A DNA stretch of 6,498 bases, taken from contig WRCR01000237.1 of assembly GCA_009783865.1 (NCBI GenBank), positions 1 through 6,498 of the forward strand, in the 5' to 3' direction. Below, in pieces: positions 1 through 6,498 of this stretch. Origin of the DNA: Planctomycetaceae bacterium. Lineage in GTDB: Bacteria > Planctomycetota > Planctomycetia > Pirellulales > Thermoguttaceae. A program made the translations under genes and the position numbers. The notes beneath the pieces are model-generated. The model saw nothing but the letters and a program-made list of their open reading frames with translations. It searched no databases and had not been told where the DNA came from. Positions within the stretch are counted from its first letter, which is position 1; each line of letters begins with the position of its first letter.

Positions 1-385
1 GAGCGGAGAATTGCGGTGTTTGTTACTCATCGGGAACTAATGGGGAAAAGTAAAGTGAGCGGAATAACTATGATTCGTAATTATACCGCCTTTTCGGAAA
101 TTAAATGGTTTTTAGAGGTCGCCATAATCTACCCGAAATAGAAAATTTTGTCAATAGAAAAATACACAAAACGACAATTTTGGAGAGAAAAAGTTTAACT
201 GCCGTCTACAAAACGCTCAAACTGGCACTTTTTGCTGTTGCCAACTTTTGCGGATGTGTTATTATTTGCGCAGGCGTTATTTCGCCGGTTGACACCGGTT
301 ATAGTGGTATGGGTTACACGGATTATGCCGCCTATGTACCGTTTTAAAAACGGCGGCTAAACAATCAGCGGCAGGTTTTGTTACA
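1..385. other. Region upstream of uvrC with no convincing gene
   Basis: This is the longest stretch without a supported gene. The first 250 bases are AT-rich. On the + strand the first reading frame is open from the window edge to a TAG at 139-141; this could be the tail of a gene truncated by the edge, but its translation resembles nothing I know. An 80-codon frame at 105-347 would encode a basic N-terminus, one roughly 20-residue hydrophobic stretch near residues 38-58 and a Gly/Tyr-rich tail, so a small membrane protein is conceivable. It has no ribosome binding site and no recognised family, so I do not call it a gene. No tRNA or other structured RNA was recognised. A TTGACA at 289-294 has no matching -10 box. 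The end of the region holds the hairpin described separately. Confidence 0.5.
339..361. repeat. Hairpin and collapsed copy of the GGCGG/CTAAA element
   Basis: CCGTTTT at 339-345 and AAAACGG at 347-353 are perfect inverted repeats around one A. GCCGCC at 327-332 can alternatively pair with GGCGGC at 352-357, so two mutually exclusive folds exist. The 15 bases AAAACGGCGGCTAAA at 347-361 equal the full hairpin element at 5505-5534 with 15 bases (5515-5529) removed. I infer a deleted or half copy of the same repeat. It lies about 25 nt before the uvrC start. No T-tract follows on either strand, so it is not a classical terminator. Confidence 0.45.
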
Positions 386-1693
386 ATGGGTGAAATGTCC
401 TTCGCTTCCGCTGCCGAAAAAGTTAAAGATTTTCCAAATAACCCCGGCGTGTATCTTATGAAAAACGCCGCCGGAAGCGTTATCTATGTCGGCAAAGCAA
501 AAAATCTCCGAAACCGCACCGCTTCCTACTTTCACAAGGACGCTCTGTTCGATGAACGAATCAACACTTGGATAGCCGAGATTGCCGACATCGACTATAT
601 CGAAACCGACAGCGAAGTTGACGCTATCCTGATGGAAGCCCGTTTAATCAAAGATATACTTCCGAAATACAACAAGGACTTGAAGGATTCCAAAACCTTC
701 CCTTATCTTCAGATTCGAACTTATGAACCGTATCCCCGTGTTGAAATAACCCGGCAGCCCAAAGAGAGCGGCGTGAAACTTTTCGGTCCTTTCACAAATT
801 CCACCGGTTTGAACGGCGCGCTGCAAGTATTGCAAAAGATTTTCCGCTTTCGCTGCTGTACGCTGAACATACACTTGAATGAAGAATGCTGGCGATGGTT
901 CCGTCCTTGTATCTTATATTCAATACATCAGTGCAGCGGTCCGTGCAATTACCGAATCACGCCGGAAGAATATCGGAAAAACATCAAACGGCTGTTCCGC
1001 TTTCTCGAAGGAAAGAAAAAACAACTCATCATACAAATGAAGTACGAAATGACAGAGGCGGCAAAGGAACAGCGTTACGAAGAGGCGGCAGAACTTCGCG
1101 ACCAGATTCACGATTTGGAAACGCTGGGGCAGCGGGGTGATGTCGAAACAAATGTGCAGCCGGAAGCGTTTGTGATTGACCCGCGGCGCGGCGTTCTCGG
1201 TCTGCAAAAGGTTTTCAAACTCGAAAACATTCCGCGAATCATCGAAGGAATCGACATCGCCCATCTCGGCGGTACTGATATGGTAGCTTCGCTTGTTCAT
1301 TTCATTGACGGCTTGCCTTTCAAGCAAAATTACCGCCGTTATAAAATCAAAAGCGTGAGCGGAATTGACGATTACGCTTGTATGGCGGAAGTTATTACGC
1401 GCAGGTTTTCGCATACGGAGTCCTCGGAACCGCTGCCGGATATACTGTTGATAGACGGCGGCAAGGGGCAACTTAACGCCGTCTTGTCCGCGCTTGAACG
1501 AACACCGCTCAAGCCGGGCTTCGTTGTTTCGCTGGCAAAACGGGAAGAGGAAATCTATGTCCCGAATCAGGAAGAACCGTTGAAGTTGAGCAAACGTTCT
1601 TTTTCGCTGCGTCTTTTGCAGTATGTCCGCGATGAAGCGCATCGGTTCGCACAGCACTACCATCATATTTTGAGGAAAAACCGGTTTTCGTAA
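386..1693 (+). CDS. uvrC: Excinuclease ABC subunit C, compact form lacking the C-terminal HhH domain
   Basis: UvrC makes the dual incisions around a lesion after UvrA/UvrB loading in nucleotide excision repair, in the cytoplasm. The N-terminal GIY-YIG nuclease shows GVY (21-23), YVG (34-36), Arg42 and Glu84. Cysteines 175, 183 and 187 have the C-x7-C-x3-C spacing of the UvrC iron-sulphur site, with 157/158 as candidate fourth ligand. A UVR (UvrB-binding) motif covers about 214-248. The RNase H-like nuclease has its Asp-Asp-His triad at Asp290, Asp357 and His419. At 435 residues it is far shorter than the roughly 600 of E. coli: the linker before Asp290 is reduced and the protein stops 16 residues after His419, so the helix-hairpin-helix pair is absent. 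I remember planctomycete UvrC proteins with this same ending, so it is probably natural and not a truncation. The start could be ATG 386 or ATG 395; neither has a strong ribosome binding site. Confidence 0.93.
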   Translation: MGEMSFASAAEKVKDFPNNPGVYLMKNAAGSVIYVGKAKNLRNRTASYFHKDALFDERINTWIAEIADIDYIETDSEVDAILMEARLIKDILPKYNKDLKDSKTFPYLQIRTYEPYPRVEITRQPKESGVKLFGPFTNSTGLNGALQVLQKIFRFRCCTLNIHLNEECWRWFRPCILYSIHQCSGPCNYRITPEEYRKNIKRLFRFLEGKKKQLIIQMKYEMTEAAKEQRYEEAAELRDQIHDLETLGQRGDVETNVQPEAFVIDPRRGVLGLQKVFKLENIPRIIEGIDIAHLGGTDMVASLVHFIDGLPFKQNYRRYKIKSVSGIDDYACMAEVITRRFSHTESSEPLPDILLIDGGKGQLNAVLSALERTPLKPGFVVSLAKREEEIYVPNQEEPLKLSKRSFSLRLLQYVRDEAHRFAQHYHHILRKNRFS

Positions 1694-1813
1694 AAACGTA
1701 AAATTTATAAACATCCCGAAACCGCATCATAAACTTTTCACACAGGTTATATCGCCTAGCACAAAAAGAAAGGGATTGGTCCCGCCGTCAAAACAAAAAA
1801 TTCTCTCAACCCC

Positions 1814-1831
1814 AATAACCGAAATAACCGA
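1814..1831. repeat. Perfect tandem 9-mer upstream of flagellin gene
   Basis: AATAACCGA occurs twice back to back (1814-1822 and 1823-1831), 48 nt before the flagellin start codon. It lies in the 185-nt gap after uvrC, which contains no gene and no convincing terminator. The position would suit a binding site controlling the flagellin gene, but two copies of a short AT-rich word can also arise by slippage. The function is a guess. Confidence 0.35.
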
Positions 1832-1878
1832 TACAAACGGATAAGGAGTACTGTCTTTCCGCTTCACCATTATATGTA

Positions 1879-4872
1879 ATGCCGGCGATTTTTCAATCCA
1901 CAAACCTTCAGGTTGACATCGGTTCGCTTATCGGTCGTCTTTCTCTAAAACAGTCAGAGTCCGGTATAAAATCAGCCATCCGCAATCTTTCCACGGGTCT
2001 CCGCATACACACCGCTAAAGACGACCCTACCGGTTTCATCGCAAGTTCTTCGATGCAGACCGACATTCTTTCAATGAATCACGCAATAGCGGGCTGTCAG
2101 CGGATGAACTCGCTCATTGCCGAAACGGACAGCACATTAGCGCAGATGAATTCGCTGCTCATTGACTTGCGGGCACTGGTAACACAGGCGGCAAACACCG
2201 GCGGTGAGACCGCCGAAACGCTTGCTTCACTGCAAATGCAGGCAGACGCAATTCTCGATACCTTCGATTATCTCGCTAACTCGACTGTGTTTCAAGACAA
2301 AAAACTGATTGACGGTTCACTCGATTTTACGACTTACGGAATCCGCTCACAGAAAATTTTGGACTACACAATCAATCAGGCAAACTTTCTGGGGCGCACC
2401 GAAAAAGATGTTTCCGTGCAAGTGTTGCAGCCGCCGCGACAAGGCGAATTATATTATCCTTACGGCGCATTGAAGAACGATATAACCATCGGAGTCGGCG
2501 GAACCGGCGGAATACAAAGTTTTAACTTCAGCAAGGGCGCAACCGTTCATGATATTGCAGAGGCGGTCAACCGATTCAGCGATGCAACCGGTGTTGCCGC
2601 CTCCGTTTATTCCAGACCGACTGCCGGTGCGCTGGGAATTACTTCATACGGCGCAAACAACGATGTTCTTTTAACCGCTTCGCAAACCGGCAGAGCAGCG
2701 GGCAATTATGTTATCCGCTATACTGCTCCGAAGACCGGCAATGACGAATTGTCGCTCAATGTGATTCAGGGCACCGGCAATGAACCGACTCTGCTGGAAG
2801 TCATGTTGAAGACCGAAGCAGGCGGAAATGTTTTGACAACGGCAAATGATGTTGTAACTCTGCTGAACACTTCGCCGCTCTTGAAGGACTATTACGGCAA
2901 TGCTCTTTTAACGGCAAGGATTCCGAATAATCAAACCGGCACCGGCATCGTTACACCGTTCAGCGAAGTTGCCTATTACGGCAGTGCGGACGAGAGTAAT
3001 CTCTTGCAGTTTCTCGGTCCGAAGGATTCACCGGCAATTCGTTTTGTTTCGAGTCCTAATAGTCCGCTTTCGATTGATTACGCAAGCGACCCGCCGGTTC
3101 GAACAAGAGCAGCGGCGACTGTTCAGGGACTCGATGCTGATACTTCGTTCATTTTGCGTGAAAGGAATCCCGGGGCGGAATACAATGATATAGCGGTTAT
3201 ATTTTTCGACAGCACTGATGAGGGCGTACAATTCGACCCGCAGCAAAACGCAGTTGTTTTTTCGGTTGACTTCACCGGCAGAGCGGTATCGGGCAACGCT
3301 TTCACAATGAACGATTTGCGAAGTTGGACCGCCGATGAACTGACGGTTTCGTCAATGTTTTCCGTTGAACCGCTGAGTGATTATCCGTCTGACCAGCCGC
3401 CGAAATTTGTCAACAGCGGTTACATCGGCATTAACGAAACACTCGCAAAAACAAGCGGCGGACTTGTTTCGAGCGGCACGCTGCTCATCAATCTTGAAAC
3501 CGACTATGACGGCAATATCAAAACAACGGCGAATGATTTAGTCCGGTTTTTCAATAATCCTTCGACAGAAGAAGCGGCTGAAATACTTCGGCAATTAGGA
3601 ATCAGCGTTGCGAATGTTGACCCCGGCAATTCCAATCTGAACGTCTGTACTTCGGGTTTGTCGCCAAATGGAGTCGGGCTGCTTAAACCGACTTATGACC
3701 CGCTGAACCCGCCCTGCGATGATACAACCGGAATGAAGCCGGACGTTGTTTTCGGGAGTTACGGTCCCAACTTATTACCGGATTTTCCCACTGCGTTGGT
3801 AACAGCGTCAAATGGTGCGGATGCGGTGTTTCAAATCACGGCAAGACGGACTGACGAACAATTCAGCGGCACGAGCGTTTATATCACCAGTGATGACAAG
3901 GGACCGAGCGTTGTGTATGATGCGCAGGCGAAACAAATTATCATCGGTATTAACCCGTCGAGTCCATCGACTGCCAAAGAGATTGTTGCGCTCATCAATT
4001 CCGATGCGGAAATACATCAATGGTTTGAAGCGTCTGTACCGGCGGAAGTGCCGGGGTTGAAAAGACCGCCGACCGGCGATGCATTTGTCCGCATCGGAGA
4101 CGGCGGCTTATTGAAATATACCGGCAGCAATATCAATTACGGTGCTTCGTTGTTTGGGGCAAGCGACGGTGGAGCCCTTGGTTTGACCTTTCATTCCGTT
4201 GAATACGGTTCGGGCGAATTTGTTTCAATTATATTGCCGCCTAATACGGATTTTCCGCTAACCGACCGCTTCGGCAATGTTGTTGAGAAATCTTTCGGAA
4301 CGGACATCGCTGCGAAAATCGGCGGCAAACTTGCAACTGGCAGAGGGCGCACAGCATCGCTTTCGACTTCAGATTTGGACTTATCGCTTGTGATAGATGC
4401 GGCGGCGCAGTCCGGCGAGGTCTTCGGTTTCCGAATTGACGGCGGCGGAGCAATATTGCAGTTAGGAAAAGACCCAACGAGTAATCAGCAGGCGAGAATC
4501 GGCATTCAAAGTATGAATACGGCTTCGCTCGGCAGTGTTAACGGACTTCTTTCCCAGTTGCGGAGCGGCAGAGAATACAGTTTGCTGAACCATTCCAACC
4601 GTGCTTATGAGATAGTTGAGGAAGTATCGGCGCAGGTTAGCGCATTGCGGGGACGTTTGGGTGCTTTCCAGCGGTATCAACTGCAAGCGAACATCGACAA
4701 TCTGATTGATGCGGTTGAAGTCGAGAGCGGGGCGTTGAGCAGCATTAGAGATGCCGACTTTGCTGCGGAGTCCTCGAACATGGGACGGCTTCAACTTTTG
4801 ATGCAGGCGAATATTTCGGCGTTATCGCAAAATCGTCAAAGTATGCAGATGCTTCTCGGTTTGCTGCAATAA
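1879..4872 (+). CDS. Large flagellin with a roughly 700-residue beta-rich insert
   Basis: Flagellin is exported through the flagellar type III apparatus, without a signal peptide, and polymerises into the filament. The N-terminal D0/D1 part (about 1-155) carries the family signature LSTGLRIHTAKDDPTGF near residues 38-52. The C-terminal part (about 860-997) holds a GGGAILQLGKDP stretch, IGIQSMNTASLGS, then RLGAFQRYQLQ and a helical end with DADFAAESS. Typical flagellins have 270-500 residues; here the centre is expanded. It starts with a flagellin-IN-like segment (about 201-270, TVHDIAEAVN at 222-231) and continues with related modules containing TTANDVV (320-326), TTANDLV (549-555) and TAKEIV (698-703). 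Cys590 and Cys613 lie in the insert and Cys73 in D1. ATG 1879 gives the expected flagellin N-terminus. An AAGGAG at 1843-1848 is 30 nt away, too far to serve this start. No flagellar genes adjoin it. A hook-filament junction protein such as FlgL is the main alternative, less likely given the flagellin signatures. Confidence 0.9.
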   Translation: MPAIFQSTNLQVDIGSLIGRLSLKQSESGIKSAIRNLSTGLRIHTAKDDPTGFIASSSMQTDILSMNHAIAGCQRMNSLIAETDSTLAQMNSLLIDLRALVTQAANTGGETAETLASLQMQADAILDTFDYLANSTVFQDKKLIDGSLDFTTYGIRSQKILDYTINQANFLGRTEKDVSVQVLQPPRQGELYYPYGALKNDITIGVGGTGGIQSFNFSKGATVHDIAEAVNRFSDATGVAASVYSRPTAGALGITSYGANNDVLLTASQTGRAAGNYVIRYTAPKTGNDELSLNVIQGTGNEPTLLEVMLKTEAGGNVLTTANDVVTLLNTSPLLKDYYGNALLTARIPNNQTGTGIVTPFSEVAYYGSADESNLLQFLGPKDSPAIRFVSSPNSPLSIDYASDPPVRTRAAATVQGLDADTSFILRERNPGAEYNDIAVIFFDSTDEGVQFDPQQNAVVFSVDFTGRAVSGNAFTMNDLRSWTADELTVSSMFSVEPLSDYPSDQPPKFVNSGYIGINETLAKTSGGLVSSGTLLINLETDYDGNIKTTANDLVRFFNNPSTEEAAEILRQLGISVANVDPGNSNLNVCTSGLSPNGVGLLKPTYDPLNPPCDDTTGMKPDVVFGSYGPNLLPDFPTALVTASNGADAVFQITARRTDEQFSGTSVYITSDDKGPSVVYDAQAKQIIIGINPSSPSTAKEIVALINSDAEIHQWFEASVPAEVPGLKRPPTGDAFVRIGDGGLLKYTGSNINYGASLFGASDGGALGLTFHSVEYGSGEFVSIILPPNTDFPLTDRFGNVVEKSFGTDIAAKIGGKLATGRGRTASLSTSDLDLSLVIDAAAQSGEVFGFRIDGGGAILQLGKDPTSNQQARIGIQSMNTASLGSVNGLLSQLRSGREYSLLNHSNRAYEIVEEVSAQVSALRGRLGAFQRYQLQANIDNLIDAVEVESGALSSIRDADFAAESSNMGRLQLLMQANISALSQNRQSMQMLLGLLQ

Positions 4873-4898
4873 GGCGGTTCGTTGAACCGCCCGCTAAA
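4864..4898. repeat. Hairpin element copy A, between convergent flagellin and biotin ligase genes
   Basis: A perfect 8-bp stem, GGCGGTTC (4873-4880) and GAACCGCC (4884-4891), closes a 3-nt loop. It is flanked by CTGCAA (4864-4869) and GCTAAA (4893-4898), the same flanks as copy B at 5501-5534. The left part carries the flagellin stop codon TAA (4870-4872). The CTA in the right flank is the ligase TAG stop on the - strand. On the + strand a run of five T (4901-4905) follows only after a 9-nt gap, so it may end transcription for the convergent pair but is not a textbook Rho-independent terminator. Confidence 0.7.
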
Positions 4899-5487
4899 CG
4901 TTTTTAACAATTTCCGCTGCTAATTCGCTCAAGTCGGTTTCATTTCCCGTTGTGTCGATGAGCGAATCAACTTGCCGTTCCCGCAATGCCGCCGAAAATT
5001 CCGGCGGAATATCGGCAATGCGGTTGTTGACATTCAATCCGATACCAATGACGGCAAACTTCGGAGACGGAGATTCAAGTAAAATGCCGCCGAGTTTCTT
5101 TCCGTTTGCGTAAATATCATTCGGCTGGTGAATTGACAGTATATCCTTCCAATCGAAATCGCAGGTATTTTTTATCGCTTGTATAACCGCAGCGGCAATC
5201 ATCGGTGAGAACTGCGGAAGTTCATTTCGGTCAATTCCTTTGTCCAGCAAGTTCCAGCCGAGTGACATCGCGAGACAGCCGCTGCCGCTCCACCAAGTGT
5301 TGCTTCCTCGTCCGCGCCCGGCAGTTTGCGTCTCCGCTAAAACAAGGAACGGCAACTGCGGCGGTTCTTTGTGCGCAAGCAGACCTTTGAGATAATCATT
5401 CGTCGAAGAAATCGAAGCGAAACATTCGACCGCCGGCATCGGCGAAATGTTCCGTTTTTGAAGGGATTGGATAAGAGCGTCTTTCAT
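4894..5487 (-). CDS. birA: Biotin-[acetyl-CoA-carboxylase] ligase, monofunctional and short
   Basis: The enzyme activates biotin with ATP to biotinyl-5'-AMP and transfers it to a lysine of biotin carboxyl carrier protein, in the cytoplasm. Visible family motifs are SSTND (27-31), the adenylate loop GRGRGSNTWW (57-66), PNDIY (122-126), KLGGILLE (131-138) and IGIGLNVN (147-154). There is no N-terminal helix-turn-helix, so it is a ligase only, not a BirA-type repressor. Two things are odd. The usual KWPND reads HQPND (120-124), so the Lys and Trp are replaced. The protein also ends at residue 197, about where the small C-terminal SH3-like domain should start, and its stop codon lies in a hairpin element. 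The start at 5487 gives a normal distance to SSTND. It has no ribosome binding site, and a TATAAT sits 7 nt before the ATG, suggesting a leaderless mRNA. It could be a working compact form or a truncated, weakened enzyme. Confidence 0.85.
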   Translation of the reverse strand: MKDALIQSLQKRNISPMPAVECFASISSTNDYLKGLLAHKEPPQLPFLVLAETQTAGRGRGSNTWWSGSGCLAMSLGWNLLDKGIDRNELPQFSPMIAAAVIQAIKNTCDFDWKDILSIHQPNDIYANGKKLGGILLESPSPKFAVIGIGLNVNNRIADIPPEFSAALRERQVDSLIDTTGNETDLSELAAEIVKNV

Positions 5488-5494
5488 GTCGGCA

Positions 5495-5500
5495 ATTATA
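5495..5500 (-). promoter_or_regulatory. Candidate -10 box of the biotin ligase gene
   Basis: On the - strand TATAAT matches the sigma-70 -10 consensus exactly and ends 7 nt before the ATG at 5487. Transcription would then start at or next to the A of the start codon. No good -35 hexamer lies 16-18 nt upstream; that stretch is the loop and stem of hairpin copy B (TCTCTA at 17 nt), so the promoter would have to work without one or with help. Confidence 0.5.
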
Positions 5501-5534
5501 CTGCAAAACGGCGGTCTTAGAGACCGCCGCTAAA
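5501..5534. repeat. Hairpin element copy B, upstream of biotin ligase gene
   Basis: A perfect 9-bp stem, CGGCGGTCT (5509-5517) and AGACCGCCG (5521-5529), closes the loop TAG. Flanks are CTGCAA (5501-5506) and GCTAAA (5529-5534), identical to copy A. Compared with copy A the outer pairs GGCGGT/ACCGCC are constant. The two inner pairs (TC/GA in A, CT/AG in B) and the loop differ while pairing is kept, as expected if the structure matters. Confidence 0.75.
5505..5529 (-). terminator. Possible Rho-independent terminator after the hypothetical gene
   Basis: Read on the - strand, the 9-bp GC-rich hairpin of copy B is followed immediately by TTTT (5508-5505). It starts 23 nt after the stop codon of the upstream hypothetical gene and just before the candidate ligase promoter. 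That arrangement would end one transcript and begin the next. The U-tract is short, so termination may be partial. Confidence 0.45.
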
Positions 5535-5552
5535 ATCGGATTTGTATATTTT

Positions 5553-6498
5553 TTATTCCGTCATTTTATAGGTATCCAGAAGCATTTCGTCTGCGTTGCC
5601 GAAATGTTCCAGCATTGCCGCTTCAACCACGAAAACCACGACCGACTGTCTGCCGCTAGGAGCAGTAATCAGATTGTAAATCCAGCGCAGTTTCAATTCG
5701 TCAACACTTCCGTCGAGCAAAACCCGATACACTTTGTCGCCGTGCCTGTTTTTGCTTTCAGCCGCGGAGACAACTTTACCGAAGTTTGCGCCGAGACCAT
5801 CCGCTAATTCCTTTTGAAATTTATTGATGGTGGTCATTGTCTTCACGTCCACTTTTCCCATGTCGGCAACGTTGCATTGAGCGACTAGGTCGCCTTTGTG
5901 AACCTTGCGCAGAATCGTTGTTTGGGGGTCGTCCTGATACACGTACCAATCCCTGCCGTGAAGAAAATGCCACGGAGCGCGGACTGCATCGTATTTCGAT
6001 TCGAGTACCTTGCGGTTCGGTTCTTTATTGACGGATTCCATTACTTCGTCCGTGAGTGCTTCCGGTGCGTCGCAAGGCGAGATTTTTACCTGCAATTTTG
6101 CAACGAGTTCAAAGCCCGGACTGACATGTCCGATTGTGCGGTTCTCTTCGATAAATAAGCCGAGCCAGTTAATCCGCATTGCCTTCAAGTCGAATTGATA
6201 TTTTGCATTCACGGTCATATCGGTTGGTGCGCCGATGTAAATTCCGTGAACATCGCCGACCATTTCGACCATTGCCATGTCATCGGCAACGGCGGTCAAG
6301 ACGGCTTCGACGTTGTGTTCGGTAACAGCGTCCAGCGAAAGAAACGATTTCAAAACGGCGGCTTCAATTTTCCATGATTCTCCGACTTTAATTTCCCGAT
6401 TGGGCAAAAGGCGGTCAAGTGTCAGCGTATTGCCGGGCAAGTCCTCAACCAGCAGCAGTTCTTCACCGCGCAAGGGACCTTTCGGCGAAAAGAGCGAA
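5553..6498 (-). CDS. Planctomycete-type hypothetical protein, N-terminus outside the window
   Basis: The frame is open to the right edge without a stop, so the 5' end is missing. The TTG at 6471-6473 should not be taken as the start; residues before it (SLFSPKGPL) continue the protein. About 314 residues are visible. The first half, up to an ELVAKLQVKISP strand, alternates beta strands and contains PGNTLTLDRLLP and KVGESW. The second half starts near WHFLHGRDWYVYQDD, continues with a GDLVAQCNVADM segment and ends with KLRWIYNLITAPSGRQ and VVFVVEAAMLEHFG. The second half recalls PsbP/Mog1-like folds, but this is only an impression. I recognise the overall architecture from planctomycete genomes, where it is unannotated. 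No membrane segment is visible; a signal peptide could lie upstream. No function is assigned. Confidence 0.8.
   Translation of the reverse strand, partial: SLFSPKGPLRGEELLLVEDLPGNTLTLDRLLPNREIKVGESWKIEAAVLKSFLSLDAVTEHNVEAVLTAVADDMAMVEMVGDVHGIYIGAPTDMTVNAKYQFDLKAMRINWLGLFIEENRTIGHVSPGFELVAKLQVKISPCDAPEALTDEVMESVNKEPNRKVLESKYDAVRAPWHFLHGRDWYVYQDDPQTTILRKVHKGDLVAQCNVADMGKVDVKTMTTINKFQKELADGLGANFGKVVSAAESKNRHGDKVYRVLLDGSVDELKLRWIYNLITAPSGRQSVVVFVVEAAMLEHFGNADEMLLDTYKMTE

Noticed and set aside
289..294. TTGACA as a -35 box for uvrC
   Set aside because: No acceptable -10 hexamer at 16-18 nt; the nearest TA-rich words are at wrong spacing.
105..347. 80-codon + strand frame with one hydrophobic stretch
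   Set aside because: No ribosome binding site and no family resemblance; it lies in AT-rich sequence of unclear coding character. Kept only as a remark in the upstream region entry.
920..1714. 264-codon open frame on the - strand across uvrC
   Set aside because: It is antisense to a clear uvrC with intact motifs and its translation resembles no family; it is a shadow of uvrC codon usage.
1730..1756. Sigma-28-like flagellin promoter starting with TAAACTTT
   Set aside because: The -35-like word is good, but at 11 nt the downstream sequence is ATATCGCC, not GCCGATAA. A CCGATA at 1828-1833 has no matching -35.
1769..1785. GGGA/TCCC hairpin after uvrC as terminator
   Set aside because: The stem is only 4 bp and no T-tract follows.
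1843..1848. AAGGAG as ribosome binding site of the flagellin gene
   Set aside because: It lies 30 nt before ATG 1879, and there is no in-frame ATG, GTG or TTG at proper distance from it.
4462..4794. 110-codon - strand frame inside the flagellin gene
   Set aside because: It is antisense to the conserved flagellin C-terminal region and has no recognisable product.

Overview
The window most likely comes from a planctomycete, probably Pirellulales-like and possibly from one of its lower-GC, gut-associated branches. Base composition looks close to balanced. Three things point this way: a compact UvrC that ends directly after its nuclease domain, a flagellin with a very large beta-rich central insert, and a two-part hypothetical protein of a style I associate with planctomycetes. 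None of the four genes has a well-placed Shine-Dalgarno sequence, which also fits that group. The taxonomic call rests on recognising sequence style, not on a search.

Layout. Positions 1-385 hold no convincing gene; they contain AT-rich sequence, one doubtful 80-codon frame and a hairpin-forming segment just before uvrC. The + strand then carries uvrC (386-1693), a 185-nt gap with a tandem 9-mer, and a 997-residue flagellin gene (1879-4872). The - strand carries, in transcription order, the 3' part of a planctomycete-type hypothetical gene (from the right edge down to 5553) and a short biotin-protein ligase gene (5487-4894). Flagellin and ligase converge with only 21 nt between their stop codons.

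The genes do not form one pathway. UvrC does nucleotide excision repair, the flagellin builds the motility filament, and the ligase attaches biotin to carboxylases. The flagellin has no flagellar neighbours here.

The most noteworthy structure is a small repeated hairpin of 34-35 nt. It has constant flanks (CTGCAA and GCTAAA), a constant outer stem and a variable inner stem and loop. Two full copies in the same orientation bracket the biotin ligase gene. One carries the flagellin stop codon in its left part and the ligase stop codon in its right flank; the other lies next to the ligase -10 box. A third site before uvrC matches a full copy with its 15-nt distal part removed. The ligase itself is unusual: it stops before the normal C-terminal domain and has an altered KWPND motif.
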